Source: JACQCE01 sp041484905 (lineage in GTDB: Bacteria; Nitrospirota; Nitrospiria; JACQCE01). Taken from it: DNA of 7,209 nucleotides. The notes under the pieces were generated by a model, which saw only the letters and a list, made by a program, of their open reading frames with translations, was not told the origin of the DNA and searched no databases. Shown in pieces: positions 5,801 to 7,209 of the stretch. Position 1 is the stretch's first letter, and the number at the start of each line of letters is the position of its first letter. The position numbers and the translations under genes were made by a program. The stretch covers positions 1-7,209 of the forward strand of contig JBGPIL010000112.1 in NCBI GenBank assembly GCA_041484905.1, written 5' to 3'.

Positions 5801-7209
5801 TCGCCCCAATTCGCAGAGTTAGTCGGCCAAGCCTCCTCGACAAACGATGATCCTGTCGAGCGTTTGACATACAGTTGCGTACCATACGTTGAGATAATGT
5901 CGGCCTTTCCATCCCCGTTAGCATCCCCCACCCGCAACCAGTAGTTATCGGCAGTGGCATTAAGATGACCATAGGGATACATCCATGATTGATCAATAAA
6001 CGAGTTGCCGGTGGAAAGTTTTACATAGATATGCCCATCCCCGGCGATGGTTGCAATATCGGTCTTGCCGTCCCCATTGAAATCACCCACCCAAGTGTAT
6101 GACTTATCACCCCAAGCTCCTGAACCTGCAGGGGTCCAGTCTTCCTGGACAAATGACGTCCCCGTCGATCGCAGAACATATATATGCCCATTACTAGGAG
6201 ACACCATGGCAAGATCGGTTTTCCCGTCCCCGTTAAAATCTCCCGGCCATGTATAGCCCTGTTGATAAGGCCCGGTGGAAGGAAACCACGATTCCTCAAC
6301 AAATGAAGCTCCGGTAGAACGCTTGACCCATATCTGCCCATTGGGGTACTGGATCGTTGCACCAGTAATCGTGGCAATGTCGGCTTTCCCGTCGCCGTTA
6401 AAATCCGCCACCCATGTATACTCTGGTGCCCCCCAGTGTCCAGCCCCTGCAAGCCAGCTTTTTGCCGCTTCAAATGAGGTGCCCGTCGATCGTCTCACCC
6501 ACAAATCTCCATTCGCGCTGGCAAGATCGGTTTTCCCGTCCCCATCAAAGTCCCCGGCCCAATCGTAGCCGTTTGTATTCCACTTATCGGAACCGGTCAG
6601 CCACGTGCTTTCCTGGAAGGACGTGCCCGTTGATCGTTTCACATAAACCGTAGAATTGAGGGGAACGGCAATATCGCTCCTGCCATCTCCATCGTAATCC
6701 CCGATAAAAGTCAAATAGGCATAATTCAAATTCCCGTAAGGTGCCATCCATGTTTCATCCTGGATTGCCTTGGTCGCATCCCCCATGCCAAATGTCATTG
6801 CGGGAGATTTTGTGGCGGTTGCTGCATTGGTAATCGTACCGGTCGCATCGACAGTCGCATCCTTGCCGAACTGCTGCAGGCTGGCCAAGAGCGACCGGTC
6901 CGTGCTTCCACTATATTGATAGCTCAATTTATAGGTTCGCAGACGTGTCGGGGTGGACGTTGTGTTGGCTATGACATCGATTGTCTTGAGCCGGTACGCT
7001 GTCGTCACTGCAAAATTCGTGGTGTACATCGTGGGCGCATCGGTACGGGCCTCCAGATAAAAGAGCACCGCGTTGGTGGTGGGAGCGGCCGTCGCGCTAT
7101 TGCCAGTGTAATCGATTCGAGCCAGATAGAGTTGATTCTGGTTCATCGAATACGTCAGGGTCATGAAATTCCCGTTTGGATCCTGCACCCGATTCAAATA
7201 CCATTTGGC
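2890..7209 (-). CDS. Large SpvB/TcB/RHS-type protein with FG-GAP propeller, FN3 domains and HIxELR C-terminus (5' end outside window)
   Basis: The reading frame is open to the edge (first visible codons give AKWY-LNRVQDPNGN), so the TTG at 7197 is not the real start; 1,439 residues are visible. Numbered from that TTG: 1-140 resembles the end of an SpvB domain; 144-497 has seven FG-GAP/VCBS calcium loops; about 497-575 is TcB middle-region-like (NNGLGATTTISYLPSSSY, GERDFRGF); 684-1137 holds about eight RHS/YD repeats (YDAYGN, YDALGR, FDGLGR, YDPLGR, DGAGR, YDVMGN, YDTLGR, YDANGN); 1144-1241 and 1242-1333 are FN3 domains; 1347-1435 has three HIxE/DLR repeats. In TcB/TcC toxins this layout builds a propeller docked to an RHS cocoon. 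Here no DPxGxxG-type RHS core, aspartyl autoprotease site or toxin tip follows; the chain runs into FN3. A signal peptide would lie outside the window. A secreted or surface role is inferred; toxin activity is not shown. Confidence 0.9.
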   Translation of the reverse strand, partial: AKWYLNRVQDPNGNFMTLTYSMNQNQLYLARIDYTGNSATAAPTTNAVLFYLEARTDAPTMYTTNFAVTTAYRLKTIDVIANTTSTPTRLRTYKLSYQYSGSTDRSLLASLQQFGKDATVDATGTITNAATATKSPAMTFGMGDATKAIQDETWMAPYGNLNYAYLTFIGDYDGDGRSDIAVPLNSTVYVKRSTGTSFQESTWLTGSDKWNTNGYDWAGDFDGDGKTDLASANGDLWVRRSTGTSFEAAKSWLAGAGHWGAPEYTWVADFNGDGKADIATITGATIQYPNGQIWVKRSTGASFVEESWFPSTGPYQQGYTWPGDFNGDGKTDLAMVSPSNGHIYVLRSTGTSFVQEDWTPAGSGAWGDKSYTWVGDFNGDGKTDIATIAGDGHIYVKLSTGNSFIDQSWMYPYGHLNATADNYWLRVGDANGDGKADIISTYGTQLYVKRSTGSSFVEEAWPTNSANWGDDTYSWIADFNGDGKSEFLTIAATGIYVKRSLGAPADLLMTINNGLGATTTISYLPSSSYVNPCLPFPIQTVSSITTNDGNGVSSTTQYSYAGSCYSLGERDFRGFNYAKVTGPMGPPPNYEQEISETWFHQGNGTTLTADDPLCGGTTPCGYTKGKPYRVQMEDGQGRLYSKTETTYITSVAGLSVTGGAPSTFSPPSQIDTYTCEGGSCPKQTTVVYTYDAYGNVIWEDQYGDASDSNVTRTITSTFTTNTTNIANWMVGFPLSETIYKGIGTSTPMAETDYYYDGITDTNPATACNTGSTNQSPTKGNLTRVVHALSFSPAPTGPESHMAYDAYGNPICTKDANGNTTTMFYDGTATFQKVVTNPLSQSATTQYYGVDSTLLPTDPGLFGQVKSVTDPNGAVATTQYDALGRIVQATGPDGTWKKMFYNNLGTINFTNLALSQHLRTDTSTGLSSWSYFDGLGRSVIEQQTGPAGKVMATQKQYNVTGTVLKASLPYFYGIDTPRWKSFTYDPLGRAVTTVNPDTSTATVDYTTPWVVTGVDADGHQKRETRDGAGRLVKVEEFSSIGILTTTYTYDVMGNLLSVTDTNGNKTTMRYDTLGRKIAMSDPDMGSCGDLTTLTPSTSGFPWYPLPCWNYQYDANGNLITQIDAKGTALIFTYDVVNRVAGKSSQDLGSPTAPVYLVATAVGTTQVNLSWSVATDNIGVKEYLAERCQGVGCSSFAQITSVTAPTTSYSNTGLTAGASYSYRVRTLDTSGNVGGYSPTVSVTLVSDATAPNAPTGLMVTMISGVRTFLSWTASTSSDVNHYEIWRSNNNSVYALVAYSNGTYFYDNSVTSGITYLYKVRAADGANNVSTYSNVDYATTIPFTNNPVIAGYTSIKAVHIIELRQAVNAFRASVNLGAATWADSNLTGMAVKVSHIQELRANLNPALQALGLAVPNYTDPTLTAGVTPRKQAHIMDLRAGVK
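2893..3159 (-). repeat. C-terminal HIxELR repeat module (three copies)
   Basis: The last 89 residues of the large protein contain HIIELR, HIQELR and HIMDLR, spaced 36 and 38 residues apart. Each is preceded by a short stretch with lysine or arginine (SIKAV, AVKVS, TPRKQA). An aromatic-Asp-x-x-Leu-Thr segment (WADSNLTG, YTDPTLTAGVTP) lies between copies. The third copy ends at the stop codon. I recall similar tails on other large secreted proteins of environmental bacteria but cannot name a family. Confidence 0.75.
5707..6768 (-). repeat. Seven FG-GAP/VCBS repeats, predicted beta-propeller
   Basis: Seven calcium-loop motifs occur at residues 166, 215, 264, 319, 371, 424 and 473 (numbered from the TTG at 7197): GDYDGDGRSD, GDFDGDGKTD, ADFNGDGKAD, GDFNGDGKTD twice, GDANGDGKAD and ADFNGDGKSE. 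Period is 49-55 residues. Each loop is followed by a strand of the form IYVKRSTGTSFVEESW. The last repeat lacks the SFVEESW part, while an unpaired DETWMAPYG precedes the first, as expected if the ends close the ring. The last loop has Glu for the final Asp. Confidence 0.88.
6207..6543. repeat. 25-bp identical direct repeats in two propeller blades
   Basis: Bases 6207-6231 and 6519-6543 are identical over 25 positions (beginning TGGCAAGATCGG, ending CGTCCCC). They encode equivalent parts of the calcium loops GDGKTDLA in blades 2 and 4. Their offset is 312 bp, exactly 104 codons, so exchange between them would delete or add two blades in frame. The coordinates given span both copies. Confidence 0.85.

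Noticed and set aside
5707..6768. Tandem DNA repeat or CRISPR-like array
   Set aside because: The periodic DNA similarity is explained by coding repeats (FG-GAP blades); the units vary and there is no constant repeat with unique spacers.
7195..7197. TTG as start of the large RHS-type gene
   Set aside because: The frame stays open to the window edge and the preceding residues (KWY before LNRVQDPNGN) fit the conserved SpvB/RHS pattern, so the true start lies outside.
2890..7209. Polymorphic toxin with immunity gene downstream
   Set aside because: No toxin domain follows the RHS repeats, and the downstream protein is exported and glycine-rich, unlike an immunity protein.

Overview
The window looks like chromosome from a Gram-negative, free-living environmental bacterium. 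Two conserved housekeeping genes (a Mrp/ApbC-type Fe-S carrier and the ribosome-assembly GTPase Der) lie beside a large accessory locus for secreted surface-type proteins. The Der and Mrp sequences, the FN3 style (a repeat containing RCQGVGC) and the 'NVGIGTQTP' tail-fibre motif remind me of Nitrospirota (Nitrospira-like) genomes. That is recollection, not a computed placement.

Layout: bases 1-277 (+) hold the C-terminal end of Mrp/ApbC, cut by the window edge. A perfect GC-rich palindrome fills the 25-bp gap to the convergent der gene (303-1724, minus). Upstream of der, a strong hairpin flanked by A and T tracts (1812-1849) separates it from the accessory locus. That locus reads entirely on the minus strand: first a very large SpvB/TcB/RHS-type gene (2890-7209, 5' end outside the window), then a small secreted glycine-rich tail-fibre-like gene (1994-2830), which ends before the hairpin.

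The large protein has, in order: the end of an SpvB-like region, seven FG-GAP/VCBS calcium-loop repeats (a probable seven-bladed beta-propeller), a TcB-type middle region, about eight RHS/YD repeats, two fibronectin type III domains, and a C-terminal module with three HI-x-E/D-LR repeats. The RHS repeat-associated core and toxin tip, normal in polymorphic RHS toxins, are absent. The C-terminus is adhesive-looking instead.

The small downstream gene encodes a signal peptide, a 'VGIGT-TPG-KL-VAGTI' segment common in tail-fibre-like proteins, and a phage-adhesin-like polyglycine domain. The two genes are probably co-transcribed and may form a surface or secreted recognition apparatus. This pairing, the non-canonical RHS C-terminus and simple-sequence tracts at the start of the small gene are the most unusual content. 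No tRNA, rRNA, CRISPR array, insertion sequence or phage integrase was seen.
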